Assembly (NCBI GenBank): GCA_946566955.1
Contig: CAMNXD010000001.1
Location: 62,001 to 126,000, forward strand
DNA from: an uncultured Clostridia bacterium
Lineage (GTDB): Bacteria > Bacillota > Clostridia > Oscillospirales > Acutalibacteraceae
Direction: 5' to 3'
Length of the DNA stretch: 64,000 bases
Shown here: positions 44,901 through 53,495 of the stretch, in pieces
Layout of the letters: each line of letters starts with the position of its first letter
How positions within the stretch are numbered: position 1 is the stretch's first letter
The notes under the pieces: generated by a model
Databases searched by the model: none
What the model saw: the letters and a program-made list of their open reading frames with translations, nothing else
Told to the model about the DNA's origin: nothing
Program-made: the position numbers and the translations under genes

Positions 44901-44930
44901 TAAAAAGCTCCCATTTAATCACGTGGGAGC
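44901..44930 (-). terminator. Terminator of the glycosyltransferase operon
   Basis: GCTCCCA and TGGGAGC form a 7-bp stem with a 10-base loop. On the minus strand it is followed by TTTTTA, so it ends transcription coming from 47 kb leftwards. Confidence 0.7.
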
Positions 44931-44968
44931 ATATGTTATAGTTATTGGATTTTTTTCTATATGTACAA

Positions 44969-45964
44969 CTATTTTTTCCACATTGAATTCTTGCTTTTCT
45001 TTTTTATTTTGACTTTCTTTTCCGGTGGTTTTATAGGGTAAGGAACTTTTAATAAGGGAGCAGGGTTAAATTCTTTGCTCATAAAATAGTCAATAGACTT
45101 TTTAGCTGACGAAATATTTTCCATAAATCCCTTAAAGGTCATAGATCGTGCGTGAAGATTGACTATATAGTAATATACAACGATTTTTGATTTTTGAGCG
45201 TAAATCCATAAATGATTGCTATAATCTTTATAAGCTCCCTCGGATTCAAAAAATTCTCTCATTATTCCGATTGCTTTTATAAAATCGTTTATTTTTTCTG
45301 TATTTATAGAGTGTAAGATGCTTTTTTCACGCCAAACATAATTATATAAAGACTCTCCTAATAGAACTATTTTGTTGGCATGATAAAATATTTTAGGAGA
45401 GGTTGAAATGTCTTCGAAGTACATATCTTCAAATTTAAGATTGTTTTCGAAAAAGATTTCTCTTTTTGAAAGTTTATTCCATACGAAATAATGAGTTCCG
45501 ATATCAAGTATTAATTTTTTTAAGGCTTGAGTTTTAGTATATACTCCTGGGAGAGAGTTAAAAAGCGAAGATATTTTTAAGTCTTGTTTAGGAAAGTACA
45601 TACTAAAATTGCAGCAAACTATATCCGCTTGATATTTTATTGCGGCGCTGTATAAACTTTCTAAGAATTTTGGTTCTAAGTAATCGTCTCCATCCATAAA
45701 AGCTATGTATTTACCGGTGCACACGGAAACGCCGGTATTTCTTGCGGCTCCGGGGCCGCTATTTTTTTGAACTATGAGTTTAAAATTAGGATTTTTTTTG
45801 CAAAACTTCTCAATAATTTTAATGCTGTTATCTGTTGAGCCGTCGTCTACGATTATGACTTCTACGTCTTTAAATGTTTGCTCTTCAACGGATTTTAAAG
45901 CTTTTTCTAAGTATTTTTCTAAGTTATATACTGGAATTATTAAGCTTATAGCTGGAATGCACAT
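44969..45964 (-). CDS. Glycosyltransferase family 2
   Basis: A 331-residue GT-A glycosyltransferase. The N-terminus ISLIIPVYNLEKYLEKAL, the nucleotide-binding VDDGSTDNS and the metal-binding FMDGDDYLEP are typical of family 2. There are no transmembrane helices. The C-terminus is Lys/Pro-rich. AAAGGAGG precedes the ATG. It lies 23 bases downstream of the flippase-like gene, so the pair probably builds and handles a lipid-linked sugar. Acceptor unknown. Confidence 0.85.
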   Translation of the reverse strand: MCIPAISLIIPVYNLEKYLEKALKSVEEQTFKDVEVIIVDDGSTDNSIKIIEKFCKKNPNFKLIVQKNSGPGAARNTGVSVCTGKYIAFMDGDDYLEPKFLESLYSAAIKYQADIVCCNFSMYFPKQDLKISSLFNSLPGVYTKTQALKKLILDIGTHYFVWNKLSKREIFFENNLKFEDMYFEDISTSPKIFYHANKIVLLGESLYNYVWREKSILHSINTEKINDFIKAIGIMREFFESEGAYKDYSNHLWIYAQKSKIVVYYYIVNLHARSMTFKGFMENISSAKKSIDYFMSKEFNPAPLLKVPYPIKPPEKKVKIKKKSKNSMWKK

Positions 45965-45987
45965 TTTTAAAACCTCCTTTAAGATTT

Positions 45988-47022
45988 TTAATTTCCTTTG
46001 GAGTTTTTCGCCGCTCTATTTACATTTGAAAACGGTGCAAAAACTAATATGACGAGAAGATAAGTTATAATTCTCCATACAAGTATAGCAGATTTTATAG
46101 TGCTTTCCATAAAAAATATTTTAAAAAATACGTAAAAGCTTCCTTCAGCTGCACCCGAGCCTCCAGGAAGTGGCATAAATGAAGAAATCATCGTTACGAA
46201 AGCTTGAGCGGTTATCATGTCAAATGCATTGGCGCCGTTTAAATTAAAAGTTTTGTAGATTGTAAACGGAATAGCAAACATGAAAGTTAACTGAATAATC
46301 GTTAAAATGAATGTTGTGAATAAAAGTTTTTTATTTTTATATAGTTTAGCATTACTTTCATGAAAGAAATGAATTTGTTTTTTTAACTTTTCAATTTTGT
46401 CATTGGGATTTTTAATTATTTTTATTTTAGATAAGAGCTTGAAAAAAAATCCTATAATTGATTGGGATAGTTTTTGATTAAATGAAAATATAAGTATAAA
46501 CGTGACTACTACTGCATGAGATAAAAATCCAAAGAGAGCTAATGTCAGCATTATTCCTTTTAGCTCACCATAAAAAAGATCTAAGTTGAATATAAGTGCC
46601 ACAAGAGAATAAAGAGTAATCGTTGTTTGATAAACTAAAAATTTTTGAAGTAGGCACGAAGAGGATATTCCTCCATCAATGCCTTGTTTAGTCATACAAA
46701 ACACTTGCATAGGTTGTCCACCGACAGCTGCTGGGGTTATAGCGCTATAAAACTGTCCGACTCCAGTTGCTTTAAATGCCTTTTTAAATGTATAAGTTTT
46801 ATCGTAGCTTCTAGCGAGACGATATAGTACAAACGCGTCCACGAGTATCATGAGTCCTTGGCAAGCTAGTGCGATAACAAGCCAAGATTTATTGAACTTA
46901 GAAGCTTTTTCTATTAAATCCATAAAGCCTCTTTCTGACATTAAAAAGTAAACTATAAATCCAATTGGTACTAAAAGTGCTATTAAATTAAAAACTAATC
47001 TTCCATTTATTTTTTTACTCAC
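45988..47022 (-). CDS. Flippase-like integral membrane protein (LPG synthase TM domain family, UPF0104)
   Basis: A 344-residue protein with about eight transmembrane helices, matching the AglD/MprF membrane-domain family: LARSYDKTYTFKKAFKATGVGQFYSAITPAAVGGQP and FMPLPGGSGAAEGSF are its hallmark segments. It has no soluble lysyl-transferase domain. Members flip or modify lipids. TGGAGGT precedes the ATG. It is cotranscribed with the glycosyltransferase. Confidence 0.85.
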   Translation of the reverse strand: MSKKINGRLVFNLIALLVPIGFIVYFLMSERGFMDLIEKASKFNKSWLVIALACQGLMILVDAFVLYRLARSYDKTYTFKKAFKATGVGQFYSAITPAAVGGQPMQVFCMTKQGIDGGISSSCLLQKFLVYQTTITLYSLVALIFNLDLFYGELKGIMLTLALFGFLSHAVVVTFILIFSFNQKLSQSIIGFFFKLLSKIKIIKNPNDKIEKLKKQIHFFHESNAKLYKNKKLLFTTFILTIIQLTFMFAIPFTIYKTFNLNGANAFDMITAQAFVTMISSFMPLPGGSGAAEGSFYVFFKIFFMESTIKSAILVWRIITYLLVILVFAPFSNVNRAAKNSKGN

Positions 47023-47087
47023 ATTTTACCTCCATAACCTCAAACTTGCCCAACTATAACATTAATTTCCATTTGTTTCGTAAGTAT

Positions 47088-47115
47088 ATAATAGCTTTAT
47101 TGGAGCTTATGTCAA
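47088..47115 (-). promoter_or_regulatory. Promoter of the flippase-glycosyltransferase pair
   Basis: Minus strand: TTGACA (47115-47110), 16 bases, TATTAT (47093-47088). Confidence 0.6.
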
Positions 47116-47266
47116 GATAGAGAGCTTGCCTTGTTATCACAGGACATCCCCATAAGAATATTATACCCAATATGAGAGGATTTACCGTAAATTACTTGCT
47201 AATAATAAAAGTATGGTCAGTATTTCGGCTAAATCTGAAAGATATTTTTGGAGGGGTGAGGAAAGC

Positions 47267-48523
47267 GTGTCTGAACTAATAATTGAGGGGTCAAGACGTC
47301 TAGAGGGGGAACTTACAATTCAAGGTGCAAAAAATAGTATACTTCCTATTTTAGCAGCATGCATAATTTGTAAAGATGAATGTATAATCCATAACTGTCC
47401 TCGGATTTCAGACGTTGATGTAACCATTAAAGTTTTAAATTATTTAGGTTGTAAAACTGTTTTTGAGGGAAACAGTCTTATAGTGGACTCTAGAAATATT
47501 TTTAAAAATGATATCCCAGATTTCTTGATGAGAGAGATGAGATCGTCTATAATATTTTTAGGGGCACTTGTTTCAGTGATGGGAAAAGCTAAACTATGTT
47601 TACCTGGAGGATGTGAATTGGGTCCTCGGCCGATAGATTTGCATCTTGATGGTCTTAGGCAGATGGGATTAATAGTAAATGAGAGCCATGGTGCTTTAGA
47701 TTGCGAGACTGTTTCGGGTCTTAGAGGCTGCAACATTGCACTTTCTTTTCCTAGTGTTGGAGCTACGGAAAATTTAATACTTGCAGCGATTTTAGCAAAG
47801 GGCACGACGGTAATTACAAATGCAGCTAAAGAACCTGAAATAGTAGACCTTACAAATTTCTTGAATAAATGTGGAGCTAAAATAACCTGCTGCGGGGATA
47901 GTACTATAATTATTGAAGGAGTAAGTAGTCTTCATGGTACTGAGCACACAGTAATTCCAGATAGAATAGTTACTATAACGTATATGGCTGCAAGTGCCGT
48001 GACGGCGGGAAGTTTGATTTTAAATAATGTCCTTGAAGAAAACATAAGTTCAGCTATACCGATTTTTGAGGAAGCAGGATGCATTATAAAAATCTCTAAA
48101 GGCAATAGTTTAAAAATTGATTCTCCCGCAAGACCGTACTTTAATCGTCTAATTAGAACAATGCCTTATCCCGGATTTCCTACTGATGCTCAAGCGCCGG
48201 TCATGGCAATGACTACAATAGCGGATGGTACTAGTATGTTTGTTGAAAATATATTTTCAAATAGATACAAACACGTCGGAGAACTTTTAAGACTCGGCGC
48301 AGACATTAAGGTCGAAGATAAAGTAGCAATTGTAGATGGAGTTAAAAGACTTTCGGGAGCAAAGGTACAGGCAATGGATTTACGTGGTGGAGCTTCTTTA
48401 GTAGTTGCAGGTCTTAGTGCTGAGGGAAGAACAGTTGTTGGAGGACTAAATCACCTAGACCGGGGATATGAATGTCTCGAGGATAATTTAAAAAGTGTTG
48501 GGGCAAGTATAAGAAGGGTATAA
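47267..48523 (+). CDS. murA: UDP-N-acetylglucosamine 1-carboxyvinyltransferase (second copy)
   Basis: A second MurA of 418 residues, starting SELIIEGSRRLEGEL. It retains the catalytic Cys in LPGGCELGPRPID, KNSILPIL near the start and YPGFPTDAQAPVM. GTG 47267 is chosen because GGAGGGGTGAGG lies just upstream; an ATG at 47213 in the same frame adds 18 residues without an SD. divIB follows 11 bases later, so it is coupled to division genes, unlike the copy at 42282 beside prkC. Confidence 0.95.
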   Translation: MSELIIEGSRRLEGELTIQGAKNSILPILAACIICKDECIIHNCPRISDVDVTIKVLNYLGCKTVFEGNSLIVDSRNIFKNDIPDFLMREMRSSIIFLGALVSVMGKAKLCLPGGCELGPRPIDLHLDGLRQMGLIVNESHGALDCETVSGLRGCNIALSFPSVGATENLILAAILAKGTTVITNAAKEPEIVDLTNFLNKCGAKITCCGDSTIIIEGVSSLHGTEHTVIPDRIVTITYMAASAVTAGSLILNNVLEENISSAIPIFEEAGCIIKISKGNSLKIDSPARPYFNRLIRTMPYPGFPTDAQAPVMAMTTIADGTSMFVENIFSNRYKHVGELLRLGADIKVEDKVAIVDGVKRLSGAKVQAMDLRGGASLVVAGLSAEGRTVVGGLNHLDRGYECLEDNLKSVGASIRRV

Positions 48524-48534
48524 AAGGGTTAAGA

Positions 48535-49320
48535 ATGAAAAGTAAGGAACTGGCAAAAGGCTTAAAAAGAAGAAAAAACAGATTTAAAACATGGAGAAAT
48601 AGAATTTTAATTATTCTTGGATTTCTCGTCGTATTATCTTCAGCTATTTTAAGTGTTTTTTGGATTTTAAATAATTTCTTTGCCGTTAAAGATATATATG
48701 CTAAGAGTAATATTAAATATGACAGTCAAGATTTAATAGACGTTTCCGGGATAAAAAAGGAAGACAGTCTTTGCTTTATAAATACTGCTGCATGCGAAAT
48801 GAGGTTATGCGAAAAGCTTCCTTACATAGATGAAGCAAAAGTTATTAAAGTCTTTCCTAGCAAGATAAAAATAGAAGTTTCGCTCTCTGAACCTGAGTTT
48901 AGTTTGGCTTTTGATAATGAAAATCTTTTAATAAGCAAAAAAGATAAAATCCTCGAAAAAAAAGATGATTTAACTCCAGAAATTCCTAATATTAGGGGAT
49001 TAAAGATTTTAAGGTCCCAGGCAGGAAGAGCTATATATGAAGACCCTTCGCGTAAAGACATTGCTGCAAAGATAATTTATGCTTTCAGAAGTAAAAATCT
49101 GTCTCAAATTATTGAAGTAGACGTTAATGACGTAAATGATATAATTTTAAATTATGATGATAGGGTAAAGATTTTATTTGGAGGTGCCCAGGACATTGAG
49201 TATAAGGTGCTAACAGCTAATGAAATAATACTTAGTAAAATAAGGTCAAGTGAAAAAGGAACTTTGGATTTAAGAAGTTTAAAGCAAAACAAAAGGTCTT
49301 ATTTTACGCCTCAAGCTTAA
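48535..49320 (+). CDS. divIB: Cell division protein DivIB/FtsQ
   Basis: A bitopic divisome protein of 261 residues with a basic cytoplasmic tail, one helix near residues 22-42 and an external POTRA domain (FFAVKDIYAKSNIKYDSQDL onward), ending in a short charged segment. It stabilises the FtsB/DivIC-FtsL complex; a divIC gene lies at 51517. AAAGGG precedes the ATG. Confidence 0.9.
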   Translation: MKSKELAKGLKRRKNRFKTWRNRILIILGFLVVLSSAILSVFWILNNFFAVKDIYAKSNIKYDSQDLIDVSGIKKEDSLCFINTAACEMRLCEKLPYIDEAKVIKVFPSKIKIEVSLSEPEFSLAFDNENLLISKKDKILEKKDDLTPEIPNIRGLKILRSQAGRAIYEDPSRKDIAAKIIYAFRSKNLSQIIEVDVNDVNDIILNYDDRVKILFGGAQDIEYKVLTANEIILSKIRSSEKGTLDLRSLKQNKRSYFTPQA

Positions 49321-49359
49321 AAGTTTGAATTTAAATTGATAAAAGGAGATTTAAAAATT

Positions 49360-50607
49360 TTGGATTTTAGTAAACAAGTTGAGAATATGTCTGATGAAGC
49401 GCTGAAACTTTGCAAAGAAAAATTTAAAGAAATAGAGGTTTTAGAAGAAATAAATTCAAAAAAAGTTTTAAGTGCGTTTATAAACTCGAAGGTAAGCGAA
49501 AGTCACTTCGCTCCTACCACGGGTTATGGTTACAGCGATAGAGGTCGCGAAAAACTTGATGAACTTTTTTCACGTATTTTTAGTGCTGAAGACTCAATAG
49601 TAAGACCGGGATTCGTCAGCGGAACGCATGCTTTAAGTACTGCTCTTTTTGGAATTTTACGTCCCGGGGATAAGATTTTAAGCGTAACTGGCACGCCTTA
49701 TGACACAATGCTAGACGTAGTTTATGGAGGTAAAAACGATTTTGGATCACTTAAAGATTTTGGAATTAAGTTTGAGTGTTTTATGTCCGATTTAAATTCT
49801 GAAAGTTATTTAGATGAGTTAAAAGCCAAGCTTTCCGAGATTTGCCCTAAAGCTATTTATATTCAGCGTTCAAGGGGATATAGTTTAAGACCTTCGCTTT
49901 CTGTGCAAAGAATTGGAGAAATTATATCTTTAGCTAAGGAGCTTAACTCCAAAATAATTTCTGTTGTGGACAACTGCTATGGAGAGTTTTCGGAAGTCTG
50001 TGAGCCTACGGAGTGTGGTGCAGATTTAATAGTAGGTTCTCTTATTAAAAATCCAGGAGGGGGCATTGCGCGCTCAGGAGGATACATTTCAGGCAAAAGA
50101 GAGCTAGTAGATAAGTGTGCTCACAGGCTTACAGCGCCTGGAATAGGTAAAGAAATTGGTGCGAGCCCTATGGGAAATATAGATATTTTTATGGGAATTT
50201 ATAATGCTCCGCGAGTAGTGGCGGAGGCTTTAAAGACTGCCACTTTTTCATCTGCACTTTTTGAGCTTGCTGGTTATGAAGTTTACCCTAAATACTTCGA
50301 TAAAAGATGTGATATTGTTCAATCGATAGTTTTGAGTAGTGCAAAGGAGCTAACTTTATTTTGTCAGGGAATACAGTCAGCGTCGCCCGTAGATTCGTTT
50401 GTGTTACCGGAGCCTTGGGATATGCCAGGATATGAAGATAAGGTAGTTATGGCTGCGGGTAACTTTATCTCTGGGTCTTCTATAGAGCTTTCGGCAGATG
50501 GACCTCTTCGAGAGCCTTATGCAGTATGGGTTCAAGGGGGGACTTCTTTTTCAATGTCAAAATTTGGGATAATAAGTGCACTTGAAAGAATTTTAAAAAG
50601 TAAATAG
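49360..50607 (+). CDS. Methionine gamma-lyase family protein (YnbB/aluminium-resistance type)
   Basis: A PLP enzyme of 415 residues in the Cys/Met metabolism fold group, recognised by TTGYGYSDRGREKLDELF, the PGFVSGTHALSTALFGIL loop, SVVDNCYGEF and the PLP-lysine in VGSLIKNPGGGIARSGGY. Homologues are annotated as aluminium resistance or methionine gamma-lyase family proteins; true activity is uncertain. TTG 49360 lies 11 bases behind AAGGAG. The TTG at 49336 has no SD. Confidence 0.88.
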   Translation: MDFSKQVENMSDEALKLCKEKFKEIEVLEEINSKKVLSAFINSKVSESHFAPTTGYGYSDRGREKLDELFSRIFSAEDSIVRPGFVSGTHALSTALFGILRPGDKILSVTGTPYDTMLDVVYGGKNDFGSLKDFGIKFECFMSDLNSESYLDELKAKLSEICPKAIYIQRSRGYSLRPSLSVQRIGEIISLAKELNSKIISVVDNCYGEFSEVCEPTECGADLIVGSLIKNPGGGIARSGGYISGKRELVDKCAHRLTAPGIGKEIGASPMGNIDIFMGIYNAPRVVAEALKTATFSSALFELAGYEVYPKYFDKRCDIVQSIVLSSAKELTLFCQGIQSASPVDSFVLPEPWDMPGYEDKVVMAAGNFISGSSIELSADGPLREPYAVWVQGGTSFSMSKFGIISALERILKSK

Positions 50608-50698
50608 AGCTAAGTGTAATGTTTAGTACTATTTAGTGTATTTGTGCTCATAGATATTTTTTAATGCGTAGCTTCTAGCCTTAGGGGGAGTGATATAA

Positions 50699-50995
50699 TT
50701 GAATAGTATTAAAGAAGATTTAAGAAAAGCACCTAAGATACCTCATAATTTAACTTTGGAGGGCCGTAAGCTGCTTATAATAAGTGGGGTTACTGAGGTT
50801 GAAAGCTTTGACGACAAAACTATAGTAGCCATAACAAGTATGGGTGCGCTTACTATTAAAGGAGAAGGACTAAACATAAAGAAATTAAATCTAGAGCTCG
50901 GTGATTTAGAAATTGAAGGTAAAATTTGCGAACTAATTTATTCCGATAGGCATTCAGGTTCTTCGGAGAGCTTCTTTTCAAAATTATTCAAGTAA
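50699..50995 (+). CDS. yabP: Sporulation protein YabP
   Basis: A 98-residue protein of the YabP/YqfC family, needed for spore coat/cortex assembly in the mother cell. The core LTLEGRKLLIISGVTEVESFD and LTIKGEGLNIKKLNLE are typical. TTG 50699 follows AGGGGGAGTGAT. It is followed by yabQ, divIC and an S1 gene, the same order as in B. subtilis. Confidence 0.92.
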   Translation: MNSIKEDLRKAPKIPHNLTLEGRKLLIISGVTEVESFDDKTIVAITSMGALTIKGEGLNIKKLNLELGDLEIEGKICELIYSDRHSGSSESFFSKLFK

Positions 50996-51006
50996 GGTGA
51001 AATTTT

Positions 51007-51381
51007 TTGCATCAGTCGCTTGCCGCTCAAGTTTTAACTTTTTTGTATTCTATGATTTTAGGAATAGCTCTAGGGGCTACTTATGACGTTTTTCGAATTT
51101 TAAGAATGATAATTAATTCTAGGAATATATCTATATTTATTCAAGATGTCCTTTATTTCATTTTGAGCGGGCTGATGACTTTTTTATTTGTACTTAAAAT
51201 GAATAGCGGAGATTCTAGATTTTATATACTTGCGGGCGAAGGTATAGGATGGATACTTTACCACATAAGTTTGGGAGAGATTATATATAGATGTTCTAAT
51301 AAGATAGTCAGCACGGTAAAATCTCAGTTAGAGAAACTTAAACGTAAATTACAACGTAAAACCTCGAAAAACCATAAGTAA
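51007..51381 (+). CDS. yabQ: Sporulation protein YabQ
   Basis: A 124-residue membrane protein with about three helices and a basic C-terminus, starting QVLTFLYSMILGIALGATYDVFRIL as YabQ proteins do. It is required for cortex formation in B. subtilis. TTG 51007 follows AAGGTGAA. It starts 11 bases after yabP. Confidence 0.9.
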   Translation: MHQSLAAQVLTFLYSMILGIALGATYDVFRILRMIINSRNISIFIQDVLYFILSGLMTFLFVLKMNSGDSRFYILAGEGIGWILYHISLGEIIYRCSNKIVSTVKSQLEKLKRKLQRKTSKNHK

Positions 51382-51516
51382 ATTATATAACTTTTATAAA
51401 ATATCCATCTGTGAATTGTCCGATTATTACAAAAACAAAAAATATCTTGAATTTTGTTACTTTAAAATGCATAATTAAGTAAGGATTTCAATAAGTCAGC
51501 GAGGAAATGTAAATCT

Positions 51517-51801
51517 ATGATACAAGGACGTCAAAAAAGGAGAAATTTAATTTTAAAGTTATTGCTGCTTTTGCTAATTATGCTTGTGGTTTTTTTATTT
51601 CTTCGTCAGTATGTAAAAATAAAAACTAAAAGAGAAGAAATTCAAGAAATAAACAGTCAAATTTTAGTGGAAGAGAGTAAAAACAAAGAAATTTTAGGTA
51701 TACTAAATTTAGAAGACTCTGAAGAGAGCTTAGCGCCTGAAGATAATAATTCGGGTGCTACCTCAGGTCGGACAAGAGTTTTTGAAAGTATTATAAAGTA
51801 A
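51517..51801 (+). CDS. divIC: Septum formation initiator DivIC/FtsB
   Basis: A 94-residue bitopic protein: basic N-terminus, one helix near residues 11-30, then a coiled coil (KTKREEIQEINSQILVEESK) and an acidic tail. It pairs with FtsL and DivIB at the septum. ATG 51517 lies about 135 bases after yabQ, so it may have its own promoter. Position and topology support the call; sequence alone is weak for this family. Confidence 0.85.
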   Translation: MIQGRQKRRNLILKLLLLLLIMLVVFLFLRQYVKIKTKREEIQEINSQILVEESKNKEILGILNLEDSEESLAPEDNNSGATSGRTRVFESIIK

Positions 51802-51840
51802 AAAGGTCAATAGTATATTTAAGGAGGAAGCTATTTTCTT

Positions 51841-52266
51841 ATGCAGCTTGAAGTTGGAGCAGTAATGGAAGGAAACGTTACAGGTATTACTAATTTTGGA
51901 GCGTTTGTTGAGCTCGGTGAGGGCAAAACGGGTCTAGTTCATATTTCGGAAATATCTAACACTTTTGTTAAAGAGGTGCGGGATTACCTCAAAGAGGGAG
52001 AAAAAGTTAAAGTTAAGGTGATAAATATATCTCCTGCAGGTAAAGTCGAGCTTTCTATCAAGCGCACTAAAGTTAATCCTGTAAACAAAACACTAGGGAC
52101 AAAACGTCAAGAGGTGGCAAGTAAAAATGCCATTTCAACAGCAAATAGATTTGAAGACATGATTTCTAAATTTAAAAAACTTAGTGACGAAAAGCTTTCA
52201 GGCTTTAATAAAAAAGTTGAATCTCGACGTCCCCGGTGTACACATAAAAGCAGTCAAGGTCATTAA
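51841..52266 (+). CDS. S1 RNA-binding domain protein (YabR-like)
   Basis: A 141-residue protein with one S1 domain at residues 3-75 (VGAVMEGNVTGITNFGAFVE, then GLVHISEIS and KVINISPAGKVELSIK) and a basic, flexible C-terminus. It corresponds in place to B. subtilis yabR, after divIC. AAGGAGGA precedes the ATG. The family binds RNA or the ribosome; the exact role is unknown. Confidence 0.9.
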   Translation: MQLEVGAVMEGNVTGITNFGAFVELGEGKTGLVHISEISNTFVKEVRDYLKEGEKVKVKVINISPAGKVELSIKRTKVNPVNKTLGTKRQEVASKNAISTANRFEDMISKFKKLSDEKLSGFNKKVESRRPRCTHKSSQGH

Positions 52267-52397
52267 TTTAATAACTTTATTTATCAAAGTGCGAAGCAAA
52301 CTTCTAGCTTTAGATATTGAAAGAGGATATAAGTTGAGCTTCATTTTATAAGGATATTTTTTAAATAGACTTGCGTTTGTGGTAGTCTAACATAAGG

Positions 52398-52550
52398 TAG
52401 AGCGTGCATCACACGAACTCATACACTTGATGAGAGTATAAAAAACTTAATCTCAGCAATATGCTCGCCAAAAGGTCCCCGCCTTTAACTGGGGAAATGC
52501 TAATGCTAGCGGCATCATGTATAGGAATGCATGGTGCTCTAGTTATTTTT
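52398..52550 (+). ncRNA. Candidate structured RNA of unknown class
   Basis: The 386-base gap 52267-52652 holds no gene but a compact, GC-richer block. Its ends pair: TAGAGC+TGCAT (52398-52409) with ATGCA+GCTCTA (52527-52541). Inside, CTCAT-ATGAG (52418-52434) competes with TGAGA-TCTCA (52431-52455). AAAGG-CCTTT (52471-52486) interleaves with TCCCC-GGGGA (52476-52495), an H-type pseudoknot or two exclusive hairpins. GCTA-TAGC closes a small hairpin at 52499-52510. GTTATTTTT follows the outer stem. I matched no known riboswitch, SRP, 6S, RNase P or tmRNA signature. Confidence 0.4.
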
Positions 52551-52590
52551 GTTGTAAACCCCTAAACTTAATTTGACAGTTTAAAATCGG

Positions 52591-52619
52591 TTGTAAATCC
52601 TTTAAAACAGATGTAAAAT
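52591..52619 (+). promoter_or_regulatory. Promoter of dapF-pyrG
   Basis: TTGTAA (52591-52596), 17 bases, TAAAAT (52614-52619). It lies after the candidate RNA, so dapF can be transcribed independently of it. Confidence 0.6.
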
Positions 52620-52652
52620 TAATTATGGCAATAAGCTTTATGGAGGCATGAA

Positions 52653-53495
52653 ATGAAGATCAAATTTACAAAAATGCATGGTTGCGGTAATGATTACATC
52701 TACATAAATTGTTTTAATCAGTTCATAGATAATCCTGTTTTACTAAGTGAAGTGCTTTGCGATAGACGTCGCAGCATAGGTGGAGACGGAATAATACTTA
52801 TAGAGCCCTCGGATGAAGCCGAAGCTAAGATGCGTATTTTTAATAAAGACGGTAGCGAAGGGAGAATGTGTGGAAATGGAATAAGATGCGTTGCAAAATA
52901 TTTAGTGGATGAAAAAATCGCAAGTGAAAGTAAGTCTTTAAAAATTGACACCCTAAGTGGAGTTAAAACCTTAAAGATTCTAGAAAATCAAGGAAACACT
53001 GCTTTAGTAGAAGTAAACATGGGAAAAGCTAGCTTAAATCCTACTGATATTCCAATGCTAGTTTCTAAAGAAAAGATTGTAAATGAGAGCATTAGCGTTG
53101 GAGGGGATGTCTATAAAATAACGTGCGTTTCTATGGGGAATCCTCATTGTGTAGTATTTGTAGATGAGGCCTATAGTGCCAACGTAAAGGAAATTGGCCC
53201 TCAGCTTTCCACGCATACAATGTTTCCTGAAGGTGTTAACGTAGAATTCGTCAGTTTAGTAGACAAAAATAATTTGATGATGAGAGTATGGGAGCGCGGC
53301 AGTGGCGAAACCTTAGCATGCGGCAGCGGTGCATGTGCCAGTGTTGTTGCAGCGAGTGAAAATGGTTTTTGTAAATGCGGAAATGAAGTGACTGTTCATC
53401 TTCGCGGCGGAGAGTTAAAAGTAAGATATTATCAAAATGAAGTATTTTTAAAAGGAGATGCAGTAAGAGTGTTTGAAGGAGAAATAAGCATATGA
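52653..53495 (+). CDS. dapF: Diaminopimelate epimerase
   Basis: DapF converts LL- to meso-diaminopimelate for peptidoglycan and lysine. The 280-residue protein has [12 protein letters not shown] and both catalytic cysteines, in [10 protein letters not shown] (near 73) and [10 protein letters not shown] (near 223). TGGAGG precedes the ATG. The stop overlaps pyrG by 4 bases (ATGA). Its substrate is made by DapL, encoded at 55102. Confidence 0.97.
   Translation: MKIKFTKMHGCGNDYIYINCFNQFIDNPVLLSEVLCDRRRSIGGDGIILIEPSDEAEAKMRIFNKDGSEGRMCGNGIRCVAKYLVDEKIASESKSLKIDTLSGVKTLKILENQGNTALVEVNMGKASLNPTDIPMLVSKEKIVNESISVGGDVYKITCVSMGNPHCVVFVDEAYSANVKEIGPQLSTHTMFPEGVNVEFVSLVDKNNLMMRVWERGSGETLACGSGACASVVAASENGFCKCGNEVTVHLRGGELKVRYYQNEVFLKGDAVRVFEGEISI

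Noticed and set aside
50640-50665. Sigma-E-like promoter before yabP
   Set aside because: CATAGATA resembles the -10, but the -35 match (ACTATTT) is too weak to claim.
52390-52560. Lysine riboswitch upstream of dapF
   Set aside because: AGGTAGAGCGTGC and AGAGTA recall the L box, but GGAAAGG and the other core elements are missing, and dapF has a promoter downstream of the block.
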